IMG/VR virus record: IMGVR_UViG_3300033978_000217
Location: 1-64,000 of that record
Direction: 5' to 3' (one strand)
Source: a virus
Length of the DNA: 64,000 nt
Shown: one piece after another, positions 9,269-18,100 of the stretch
How the letters are laid out: the number at the start of each line of letters is the position of its first letter
Numbering within the stretch: position 1 is the first letter of the stretch
Position numbers and translations under genes: made by a program
The notes under the pieces: generated by a model
Databases searched by the model: none
Seen by the model: only the letters and a program-made list of their open reading frames with translations
Told to the model about the DNA's origin: nothing

Positions 9269-10735
9269 ATGGCTTTTGGAACTTCTTCAAATACCCCAAT
9301 AGGTACATCCAGTGGTCTTAACGGACAGTTACTTTCATTGTTTGATGCATCTTACCAAACAGGTTTGCTTGTACCTCATTACTTGCGTACCCTTAAAAAT
9401 AAATTCGGTGACAACGGTCTTTCTGACTTCCAACTTTTGATGGGATTAGGAATGAAGCGTGGCGTTCAAAACATTACAGGATGGCACTGGGAAAAGGGTC
9501 TTTATGACGCTCCTGTTGTTGTTCAAACTACAGTTGCTGCTCCAGGCGCAGGTTTGCCTTTGACTTTTGTTTCTGACACAGACGCAAGTGCTACTAGTTC
9601 TCCTGCTGTAGCTAACTTGTCTTTTCCGTTTGTTGATCAACCTGCTAATACTACCTACGCTAAGGAAGGTCAAATATTAATGAACACTAGCGTTGCTACG
9701 TTGCCATTATATAGAGTTACAGGTGTTACAAACGCTTCTGTTACTATTCGACCTATTCTTTCTACTACTAACTCAGCTGCAACATTAGGTGATATCTTCG
9801 TTGTTGTTGGTTCTGCATGGGACGAAGGAACTGATCAACCAATCTCTTCTCAATCTTTCTGGACTAAGTACAACTGGAAGACTCAAATCTTTAAAGAGAC
9901 TTATACTCTTTCTGGTACTCAAAAAACTAACGCCCCACAGTGGATGGAAGTTGAGTACGGAGATGGTAAGACTAAGAAGATGAACGGTTTCTTCTACGAA
10001 GGTCAAGACGAAGCTGAATATCGTTTGATTAAGCAAATTGCTTTATCAATGATTTTCGGTCAATCACAAACTAACTCAAGTATTCCTCAGACCTTCTCTG
10101 GTCTTGATGCTGAGATTACTTCTCGCGGATATACTCACAGCGTTGGTGGTTCTGGCAACTTTGATGTTTCTGACTTCCGTACCATTGCTAACGTAATGAG
10201 CCGCCGTTACTCAAGTAACTTGTTCTTGGCTTGGTTAACTACTGAATTGTATTCTGAATTGATGCAAGATTTGAACAGTGCTTCTGGCTCTTACATTCAA
10301 AACGCTAACTTAGTTAACGCTACTACTCAAAACATTGCTGACGTATTCTTCGGTGGTAACATGGAGCAAACTGAGACTTTGTTCTCTACTTTCTCTTGGC
10401 AGGCAATCAACGTAGATGGTTACAACTTCGCGTTAAAGAACGCTCGTTTCATGCAAGACCCAGCAACTACTGCTGCTAATACAACTTCACAGTTACGCCG
10501 CAGAGGATGGATTATTCCATTGAACAAAGTTCAAGACGCTGAAGGAGTTCTTCGCAATCGTATCGAGTTGGTTTACAAGGAGATGGACGGATATAGCCGC
10601 TTCATGGAAATCACAGACGATGGTCGTGCTTCTGCTCGTAAGATTGGGCCAACTGACGTTGCTCGTCTTTACTTGTCATCTGACCTTGGATTTGACTTCT
10701 TCACATTGGAGCAATTCACTCGTATCACAGACTAA
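9269..10735 (+). CDS. Major capsid protein
   Basis: 488 residues, the right size for an HK97-fold capsid protein and in the canonical position after portal and scaffold. Seen: a small-residue N-terminus (MAFGTSSNTPIGTSSGLNG), a helical N-arm, long beta-rich middle with many S/T/A, RGYTHSVGGSGNFDVSDF, RRYSSNLFLAW and a C-terminal RRRGWIIPLNKV segment ending FFTLEQFTRITD. Codon choice in this gene is more uniform than in neighbours (frequent AAC, GGT, CGT), as expected of a highly expressed gene. A GC-rich hairpin follows the stop, which could set the mRNA level relative to genes downstream. Confidence 0.88.
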   Translation: MAFGTSSNTPIGTSSGLNGQLLSLFDASYQTGLLVPHYLRTLKNKFGDNGLSDFQLLMGLGMKRGVQNITGWHWEKGLYDAPVVVQTTVAAPGAGLPLTFVSDTDASATSSPAVANLSFPFVDQPANTTYAKEGQILMNTSVATLPLYRVTGVTNASVTIRPILSTTNSAATLGDIFVVVGSAWDEGTDQPISSQSFWTKYNWKTQIFKETYTLSGTQKTNAPQWMEVEYGDGKTKKMNGFFYEGQDEAEYRLIKQIALSMIFGQSQTNSSIPQTFSGLDAEITSRGYTHSVGGSGNFDVSDFRTIANVMSRRYSSNLFLAWLTTELYSELMQDLNSASGSYIQNANLVNATTQNIADVFFGGNMEQTETLFSTFSWQAINVDGYNFALKNARFMQDPATTAANTTSQLRRRGWIIPLNKVQDAEGVLRNRIELVYKEMDGYSRFMEITDDGRASARKIGPTDVARLYLSSDLGFDFFTLEQFTRITD

Positions 10736-10759
10736 TCTTAGTCTAAAAATATGTAAAAA

Positions 10760-10783
10760 GGGGAGGGAGGGAACTCTCTCCCC
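10760..10783 (+). terminator. Hairpin after the capsid gene
   Basis: GGGGAGGGAG (10760-10769) pairs with CTCTCTCCCC (10774-10783) around a GGAA tetraloop. Only AATTT follows, so it is a weak terminator or an mRNA 3'-end stabiliser. Confidence 0.55.
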
Positions 10784-10792
10784 AATTTACTA

Positions 10793-10808
10793 AACACACA
10801 CACACACA
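10793..10808. repeat. AC dinucleotide tract
   Basis: About eight AC units in the leader of the gene at 10835, between the capsid hairpin and an A/T-rich ribosome-binding region. Confidence 0.8.
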
Positions 10809-10834
10809 AAATAATAACATAATAAATTACAACT

Positions 10835-11701
10835 ATGCTATTTCAAGATGGCCAAAAATTTATCCTTGATGAAGAGGATTTGAATCAGTTAAAAGAAGTT
10901 TTTCCTGATTACATGAATAAAAATAAAGGTCTTAGAATTACATATAATAGTGGCGTTATACAAAAGATTGAAACAAACAATCCTTCAGCTCCATTTGTAT
11001 TTTCTAAACCTACCCATAACATTTTACTTGTAAATAAATGGGTTGATAACGAGACAGGAGAGCAAAGAGAAATCCGTTTCTCTAACCAACCTGCAAGATA
11101 TCGTGGTGACGGATCTTCTTACTTTGCTGAAAAAAGCACTGTAATCGACACTTCATTTGTCTTTAAACCAAAGGAAGACATTGAGTTGTTGTGGTTTTGT
11201 TACAACTTTAGCAAGTTGTTTTCTAATGGCTTAAAAGGAAATGATATATCTCCATTTCGTTTCTTAGTTCATCAAGCTGATGCATCTTCTAGAACTAACG
11301 ATGTTCTTGCTGAGGCTAATGCTAAAGTTGCATTATCTAACTTGTCTACAGAAAAATTAAAATCATTTGCTTCTGCATATGTTGCTGTAGAAGAGGATGA
11401 TAGTAAGGAGATTATTCTTTCTAAATTGTTCTCTACAATGGACGGAAGTAAGAATTTCAAGAATTTAGTTATTAAGAATTTCACGCAAAATGATGCTGAA
11501 TCAGATGCTAAAGATTTAGTTGACAAGGCTATTGCAAACGGAATTCTTAAATCTAACGAGGACGGAGATCAGGTAGTTATGGTCATAAATGGCAAAGAAA
11601 CTATCGTTGCTGATATCCCACTTGAGGAAAAGAATCTGTTGATTATATACGTTTCTAAGGAAAAGAAGTTATACAATCAGTTGAAGAAGGCTTTGTCTTA
11701 A
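10835..11701 (+). CDS. Unknown virion-block protein
   Basis: 288 residues, between the capsid gene and a Cys-rich structural gene, expressed rightward with them. N-terminal 120 residues are strand-rich (GLRITYNSGVIQKIETNN; HNILLVNKWVDNETGEQREI), with a FVFKPKEDIELLWFCYNFS segment; the C-terminal part is helical and charged and ends KKLYNQLKKALS. No family recognised. A head accessory or decoration role would fit its place, as inference. A clear terminator follows the stop. Confidence 0.6.
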   Translation: MLFQDGQKFILDEEDLNQLKEVFPDYMNKNKGLRITYNSGVIQKIETNNPSAPFVFSKPTHNILLVNKWVDNETGEQREIRFSNQPARYRGDGSSYFAEKSTVIDTSFVFKPKEDIELLWFCYNFSKLFSNGLKGNDISPFRFLVHQADASSRTNDVLAEANAKVALSNLSTEKLKSFASAYVAVEEDDSKEIILSKLFSTMDGSKNFKNLVIKNFTQNDAESDAKDLVDKAIANGILKSNEDGDQVVMVINGKETIVADIPLEEKNLLIIYVSKEKKLYNQLKKALS

Positions 11702-11726
11702 ACAAAAGATATAAATAATCTGAAAT

Positions 11727-11754
11727 GGGGTACAGTTTGTACCCTATTTTTTTT
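11727..11754 (+). terminator. Rho-independent terminator overlapping a promoter
   Basis: GGGTAC (11728-11733), loop AGTTT, GTACCC (11739-11744), then eight T by 11754. The last T starts the TATCTTTG promoter element. Confidence 0.85.
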
Positions 11755-11761
11755 ATCTTTG
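11754..11761 (+). promoter_or_regulatory. -7 element of the Cys-rich structural gene
   Basis: TATCTTTG, 20 bases upstream of the ATG at 11782 and sharing a T with the preceding terminator. TTTG at 11736-11739 is only 14 bp upstream, too close for a normal -33 box. Confidence 0.5.
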
Positions 11762-11781
11762 TGTATAATTCGTAAGTAAAA

Positions 11782-13014
11782 ATGGCTACAAATCTTATCT
11801 TTAACCTTTCTACAAAAAAGTATCAAGGTGCAACATCTCCCTCTGCAACTATTTACGCAAGAGTATACGACCCAGCAGGTAATCTAATTTTAGATAAAAG
11901 TGCTTTAAGCAACGCATTTATTACAGCGTCAACTACCTCTGCGTTTTACAACTTGCCTTTGGACACATCTTCTAATGTTTTGCAAGGTGCTTACACGTTT
12001 GAGTACAGCACAGTAGCAGGCATGGGTTCTGGAGTAACTACAGATGTATACAACTTTTTAGGAGTTGATATTGCCTGCCTAGAGTTTAATGTAACTAACG
12101 ATTGCAACTTTTATCCTAACGGACAAATCACAGCCACAGACACTACGAATTATGGAGATTGGACTGTTACGAACAAGAGTATAAAACTTTATTTTCCTAA
12201 TGGATTAAGTCCTGCTCCAATTGCTCCTTACATTGAAACAACAACAGCATCTACTCTTGTAGTTAACACTCTTGCTACAGGGATGTGGACAGCAATATTG
12301 ACAACGGACTTGTCAATCACTCAAAACGACAATCTTGAAGTAATTACAGAGTTAAATAAGACTTTAAACCATAACGTAGCTTGTAACGCTCAGTTATGTA
12401 GTGTAAATAATGCACTTGACCAAATTACTGCGGCATATGCAGCTGACGTGGCTTGTGGATCAACAACTCCTCGTTACGCTCAAGAATTAACTTTAGCCAA
12501 TGCTTACTACACTCAATACCAAATTGAAAGAGCGTGTGGGGACACTCTTGCGGCCGCTGCCTACGCTGAGAAGATTACTAACCTGGTTGGTCAGTCGAGT
12601 TCTTCTTGCAACGGTTCTTGTGGTTGTAGTAGCAATAACTGTAGTTGCGATACCACTTGCGGTTGCAGCGGAACTGATTCTACTCCTCAATGGGTTAATA
12701 ATACGACTAGCGAATCAGGATACAAATCATATGTAGCGTTGATGTCTCAGACAGGAACTGCTGCTCCTACTGCTGTTGAACTAGAAAATAGTTTAGGAAA
12801 TATTGTTTGGACTAGAAATTCAATAGGTGTATACTACGGAACTCTTACTGGAGCGTTTCAATCAGCAAAAACATTTGCTAGAGTTAATTCCTCAGTTAAT
12901 TTTGGAGCAACTGTAAGTTGCTATAGATTAAATGATAATGTCATCGTGTTAACATCTGTGGCTAGTGATTCTCAATTGGCAAACAATCCTATAGAAATTA
13001 GAGTTTATAACTAA
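11782..13014 (+). CDS. Virion structural protein with a CxC cysteine cluster
   Basis: 410 residues with its own promoter. Residues 1-190 are beta-rich and S/T-rich, like many head fibre or tail proteins (SATIYARVYDPAGNLILDKS). Residues 200-265 are helical. Residues 276-295 hold seven cysteines spaced C-x3-C-x-C-x4-C-x-C-x3-C-x-C within a Ser/Asn/Gly linker (SCGCSSNNCSCDTTCGC), and earlier cysteines occur at 201 and 206. The last 110 residues form another beta domain (NIVWTRNSIGVYYGTLTGAF). The cluster looks like a metal site or a disulfide knot joining two domains. Family not recognised; a capsid-associated fibre or decoration protein is the likeliest role. Confidence 0.65.
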   Translation: MATNLIFNLSTKKYQGATSPSATIYARVYDPAGNLILDKSALSNAFITASTTSAFYNLPLDTSSNVLQGAYTFEYSTVAGMGSGVTTDVYNFLGVDIACLEFNVTNDCNFYPNGQITATDTTNYGDWTVTNKSIKLYFPNGLSPAPIAPYIETTTASTLVVNTLATGMWTAILTTDLSITQNDNLEVITELNKTLNHNVACNAQLCSVNNALDQITAAYAADVACGSTTPRYAQELTLANAYYTQYQIERACGDTLAAAAYAEKITNLVGQSSSSCNGSCGCSSNNCSCDTTCGCSGTDSTPQWVNNTTSESGYKSYVALMSQTGTAAPTAVELENSLGNIVWTRNSIGVYYGTLTGAFQSAKTFARVNSSVNFGATVSCYRLNDNVIVLTSVASDSQLANNPIEIRVYN

Positions 13015-13023
13015 TAGAAGATT

Positions 13024-13773
13024 ATGAATCTTAACGACATACTAAACCAAGTTTACAACAAGATAGGTAAGGATGCTTATGGCAACCTTATTACCCCCGA
13101 TATTTATAACGAGGCTATTGAGTATGTCAACATAGATAAGATCAATGACTTTCTAGAGGTGTACGAAGAGAACCAAGAGATTACTGATAACCTACGTCCC
13201 TTCATAGTTACACTTGGGGATAATGGAATCACTCCACTTCCCCTCGACTCTTATGGATACGGAATTCTTCCTTCTGATTATTTAAGATACGGAAGAGCGA
13301 GTCGTTATGATTACGAGAACACTCCAACCGGATCTAATCAGATTTATCGTCATGTTGAGATGTTGTCTAACAAGGATTTTGCATACAGACTTTCGACATC
13401 TTTATTCTCACCAAGTTTAGCGAGACCTGTAGCGACAATCCAAAACCAAAAGATTTTAGTTAGACCACAAGGCATACCTACAATTAACTTGACATATGTT
13501 AGATACCCAAATACTCCTGTGTTTGATTACGATATCATAACAGCGACAGGAATGCCATATTATTTACCTCCCGGGACTACTCACAGTAACTCTGCTACAT
13601 TAACTTGTAACCCAAACTTCTCTCCTGGTGACCCTAGTGAGAGTGTAGAATTTGAATATACTGAAGATGTCTTGAACGACATTATCAACGAGTTGACTAA
13701 ATACTTTATGATTAATCTTAAAGACCTTAATTCACTCGGTGTTTTAGAACTTGAAAAAGGATTAATGCCATGA
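13024..13773 (+). CDS. Head-tail connector/ring protein candidate
   Basis: 249 residues; first of three coupled genes of similar size between capsid and the giant tail protein. Helical N-terminus (NLNDILNQVYNKIGKDAYGN), then strand-rich middle with LPSDYLRYGRA and a C-terminal helix (VLNDIINELTKYFMINLKDL). The sequence style (short helices, YLRYGR, ending in a helix that contacts the portal) is that of connector proteins in Bacteroidetes podoviruses and crAss-like phages. Stop and next start overlap in ATGA. Confidence 0.6.
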   Translation: MNLNDILNQVYNKIGKDAYGNLITPDIYNEAIEYVNIDKINDFLEVYEENQEITDNLRPFIVTLGDNGITPLPLDSYGYGILPSDYLRYGRASRYDYENTPTGSNQIYRHVEMLSNKDFAYRLSTSLFSPSLARPVATIQNQKILVRPQGIPTINLTYVRYPNTPVFDYDIITATGMPYYLPPGTTHSNSATLTCNPNFSPGDPSESVEFEYTEDVLNDIINELTKYFMINLKDLNSLGVLELEKGLMP

Positions 13774-14363
13774 CGAAAAGACAACTGATAGAATTGATAC
13801 AGGAGCGTCTTGCTTCAGGCGATGTTCCAAACGATATCTTAGGGAGGTATAAGTACAATACTGTCGCTGCTCTTTTGGATATTATTTTCCAAGAAGCTTC
13901 AACAGCGGATAATGAGTTGACTCAAAATATGGCAACTCCTTATGTAGTTAGTGTGGCTTGTGCCAATGGTAAGTACACTAGCACATTGCCTGTGTCTCCT
14001 ATAGCAGGAAACAAGAGCGTGAAGTATGCGACTGACGATTGTTGCAACAACTACTTTGCTCGTCAGACCGAGGATCAAAACATCTTCTTGAAGACAATCA
14101 AGAACATGGCAAAGCCTGAGTTTTATGTTAGAGGAAGACAAGTTAACTGGACAGGCAAACCTCTCTCAGACAATATTACATTCTACATCATCCCATCTTT
14201 TTTAGATTCAGCAGAAGACGATGAGGTTGTTATGCCAACGGCAATAGGCCCTATCTTTTCTCGTGTTATTGAATTAATCAGAGCGACAGATGTAAGACCT
14301 GAAGAAGTTATTAATAATACGGTTGAGGACAACACTCCTAGACCTGCTAACTACTCTGTATAA
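13770..14363 (+). CDS. Head-tail connector/ring protein candidate
   Basis: 197 residues, overlapping the previous gene by four bases and the next by one. N-terminal helices (TKRQLIELIQERLASGDV; KYNTVAALLDIIFQEAS), a beta-rich middle and a short acidic tail. No family signature was recognised alone; the position in a three-gene connector set and similar length support a ring or collar role. Confidence 0.58.
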   Translation: MTKRQLIELIQERLASGDVPNDILGRYKYNTVAALLDIIFQEASTADNELTQNMATPYVVSVACANGKYTSTLPVSPIAGNKSVKYATDDCCNNYFARQTEDQNIFLKTIKNMAKPEFYVRGRQVNWTGKPLSDNITFYIIPSFLDSAEDDEVVMPTAIGPIFSRVIELIRATDVRPEEVINNTVEDNTPRPANYSV

Positions 14364-15109
14364 TGGAAGGTACTCCAATTAAAAATATCGAATATGTTGT
14401 TCAATCTTCTTTGAACAGGGTTAAGGGACAGACGGCTGAAATTCCTCGTGTGGAACAGATTGCTATCGAGTGGATGACAGAAGTTGTGAGAGGAACTACA
14501 GCATTTCCTTGTATGAAGGTTGCTCACTTGCGAGTGAATAGTTTAATGCAGGCAGCTCTTCCTGGAGACTATATGAGATATTCAAAGATTGCTTTGAACT
14601 ACGGAGGTCGATTAATTACTTTAGGATTGGATGTTAACATGAACATTCCAACTACAATGCAGGCTGCGAATTTTGAGCAAGTAAATAATAATGCGGAATC
14701 TACTAATCAAGGTGTGTTTTTTATTAACCACACATGGAGAGGAACTTATTACCCTGCGCTTTTCGCATTGGGGGGTGGTTTTAATGAGGCTTATTACAGA
14801 ATTGATCCTACTAATACTTTTATTCAATTGAGTAATGGTGTTGATGGAGGAGAAGTTGTGTTGGAATATTTAAGCACAGGAGTGGACGTGAACTCTCAAA
14901 CTCTTGTCCCCCCCTATTACATCGAGCCAATGAGAAATTACATCATTTGGCAATTAGCGGAATTTGAACCTCAAAAATATCCTGTTAACGCAAAGGACAG
15001 AGAGCGTATTTATACAGAGTCTATGGCAGAAGCAGCGATGGCTCAAGGAAATACAATTGATGAGATTTTGGATGCATACTACTCTGCTCCTGGACTAAAA
15101 CTACGATAA
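14363..15109 (+). CDS. Head-tail connector/ring protein candidate
   Basis: 248 residues, start overlapping the previous stop in TAATG. It contains AALPGDYMRYSKIALNYGGR and a C-terminal LVPPYYIEPMRNYIIWQLAE, a segment shape (V-P-x-x-Y-x-E-x-x-x-x-Y-I-x-W) that recurs in stacked ring proteins of crAss-like and other Bacteroidetes podoviruses. It probably forms a dodecameric collar below the portal. It is followed after three bases by the giant nozzle candidate. Confidence 0.65.
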   Translation: MEGTPIKNIEYVVQSSLNRVKGQTAEIPRVEQIAIEWMTEVVRGTTAFPCMKVAHLRVNSLMQAALPGDYMRYSKIALNYGGRLITLGLDVNMNIPTTMQAANFEQVNNNAESTNQGVFFINHTWRGTYYPALFALGGGFNEAYYRIDPTNTFIQLSNGVDGGEVVLEYLSTGVDVNSQTLVPPYYIEPMRNYIIWQLAEFEPQKYPVNAKDRERIYTESMAEAAMAQGNTIDEILDAYYSAPGLKLR

Positions 15110-15112
15110 GAT

Positions 15113-18100
15113 ATGTATCAACAAGGTGTCTTTTTTTACGGAGGTATGAATACAGACGATGAGGATCGTCTTATACCTAATGGAGATTATAGATACGCAG
15201 CTTATTCTCGTAACTATGGGGTAAATACTCCTTTGGAAGGCGCGATACAGTCTATGACTGGAAATTCTATCAGAGAAAATACAAATCTTCCCACAGGTGT
15301 TAATATTGTTATCGGGTCTTGTGAAGACATAGAGCATAAGGCGATTATCTTATTTGTATGGAATGATTTAGATAATCACTCTATTTGGAGATATGAAGTA
15401 GAAAATTTTACTTACACATTAATATTGCAAGACGCTATATTAAACTTCAAAAAGAGTAATCAAATATATCACGCGGCTGTTGTGAACAACTTGCTGTATT
15501 GGACTGATAATTATTTTGGCCAATATGTAGATAATGATTTTAACCCTCCTCGTAAGATTAATATTGAAAAGGCAATATTATATACTTTCTCAGGAGGAAC
15601 AGATCCTAATGGATACTCTGAAATTACATTCAACAACTTAGATTGGATTAAACACCCACCTCTATTCTCTCCGACATTTGTATACGGCACAGATATAACC
15701 GAAAATTCTAACAACCTAAAAAATAAGTTGTTTCAATTCCGTTATCAGTATGTGTATGATGATAATGAAGAGTCGGCATGGTCTCCAATATCTGAATTAG
15801 TTCTACCTAACTACTCTGAGTATATTAATCAGACAGTAAATATCGACCCTTATTTAGACAACACAATAAAGGTTGATATTGAGACGGGTTCATCAATTGT
15901 TCGTTTAATTCGTGTGGCATACCGTATTGGAAATACAGGAGAATTCTTTTTATATAAAGAATACGATAAAAATCAATTAGTATGGTCTGACTATTCAACA
16001 GAAACAATTGACTTTAAAAACGAAACTTCTGGACCTGCAATAAGCAACTCTGAAAGGAATTACGACCTAATACCTCAGATTGCAAAAACAATTGAGTATT
16101 TGCCCTCTAATGAGTTTGCTATAGGTAATTATATCGAAGGTTATGATAAGCAAGAGATAACCGACAGCGATGTTGCTTTTTCTGTTTCAAATTATCCCAT
16201 AGAAAACACAGCTTTCACTAACCCATTAGCAAGTTTTGCTTGTTATGCAAGTGGAGTTACTAATATGCTTTTCATTTCGTTTAATCGTATAGGTTCAATT
16301 GTGAAGTATAGGTATGAGCCTGGTGATGTTATAATTCTTTCTTTAAAGGATTTTTTTGGACCTGCTTTGGCATCCACAGTAAATCCAGACAGAACTATAT
16401 ACTTTACAGTCCCCTATATAAATCCAACGACATACCCAACAGATTTATTAAAAATAAATCAACTGAATGTTGAACTGCAAAACTATTTGTATTCAATAGG
16501 TATTTCATCTACTGTTGTAGCCGCTGGTTATTTTGATCCTACTGTAACATGGACAACCTTACGAATTTTAAATAAAACTTGGTTCGATAGAACTGAATCT
16601 CAATTAAGTACTGATACAAAAGGATCTGTTTACGTTCTTAGAAACAATAATTGTAAAAGAACATTTAAATCAGGAGCAAAACACGAGTTTGCTTTTCAGT
16701 ATTACGATAGAGCAAATCGTGATGGAACTGTATTGACTGTTCCTGCTGGAGAGATTTACGTTCCTTTTAATACGGATTATACAGACAATCAATTAAATCA
16801 ACCTATTGGTTTAAATCGAAAACCTTATTATAGTAACATAAATTTATTAATTTCCTCCACATATCAACCGCCAATTTGGGCAGATACTTATCAAATACTT
16901 TACAAGCCATCTACTAACATTTTAAATTTTCAGCAAAGGTCTGTAAAACAAATTATTTTTAATCCTGATACAACGGCAAAACTTGTTTTAGAGAATTACT
17001 ACAAAAATAATATTTTAGGAGCTTCTATAAATCAAACCCCATCCAAGGGAGATTTTGTTAGGTTTGTTAGAAAAAGAGCCTTATTCAATAGAGATTTAGT
17101 GACGTTAAATTTATTTAACGCTAATTTTTCATCTGTTTCTGTGCCTTATGCAGGTCCTTATTCATTAAATCTAAACACCTACATAAACGAAACATACGAT
17201 CCAAATGGAACAATGTCTTTAGGTGTATTTACTGCTCCTTCAACTGCAAATTATAGAGTTAGTGGTAATGCGAACATTTCTGTCACTTATGTAGGTACTG
17301 CAACTATAGCTACTGTAAGTATTATTGCTAAAGTCAATGGTGCTACTGAGTATTTTGTTTGTGGGTCAACTACTATCTCTCCACCTAATACATTTACATT
17401 TGCAGATTTAAATAATACTAGTTCAGATATACCTTTAACTGCATCAGATACTGTACAATTTATTTGTCGTGTAACACTTACTGGAGCTTCTCCAGCAACA
17501 ATAACAGTTACAAGCAGTAATACATCTTATAACATTTCACGAATAGGAGTTGATTATGATGAGTCGCAATACTACCCGGAATATTTAACTCAAGAATCTA
17601 ATTTAGATCAAGAGTTAAATGTTATGAGCTATGATCCGGCAGGTGGTCCTAATGGTGAAGAGGTAATTGTTTTAAATAATTTTGATCCAAACTTATTAGG
17701 TGAATATCTAGTATTTAGTGGAACAAATCCAAACCGAGCTATTTGCACAGGTGGATTTCAAATTGAGATTTACACTCCTAAGGCTGAAAGTGAAAACGAC
17801 CCTTGGTATGAAGTGGGTGTTGAGTTTCCTATATTAAACCCTCACACAAACACAAGACGCCATGGTGGAGATGTAAATCAAGTATACGGAATTACCGAAG
17901 GGGAAGTTTATTTAAATTGCGGAGATGTTTATATCCGTCAAAGAATCATGGCTACAGGATACGATTATGAAGGAGGATTTGAAAATGTTGGAGATGCTAA
18001 CGACACTACTGCTGCCTGGTTTTGTGAAGATCCCCACTACTCTGACTTTTATGTTTCAAACTGGAACAACAAAGGTCGTGTTGGATTATTTTCTCCTTTT

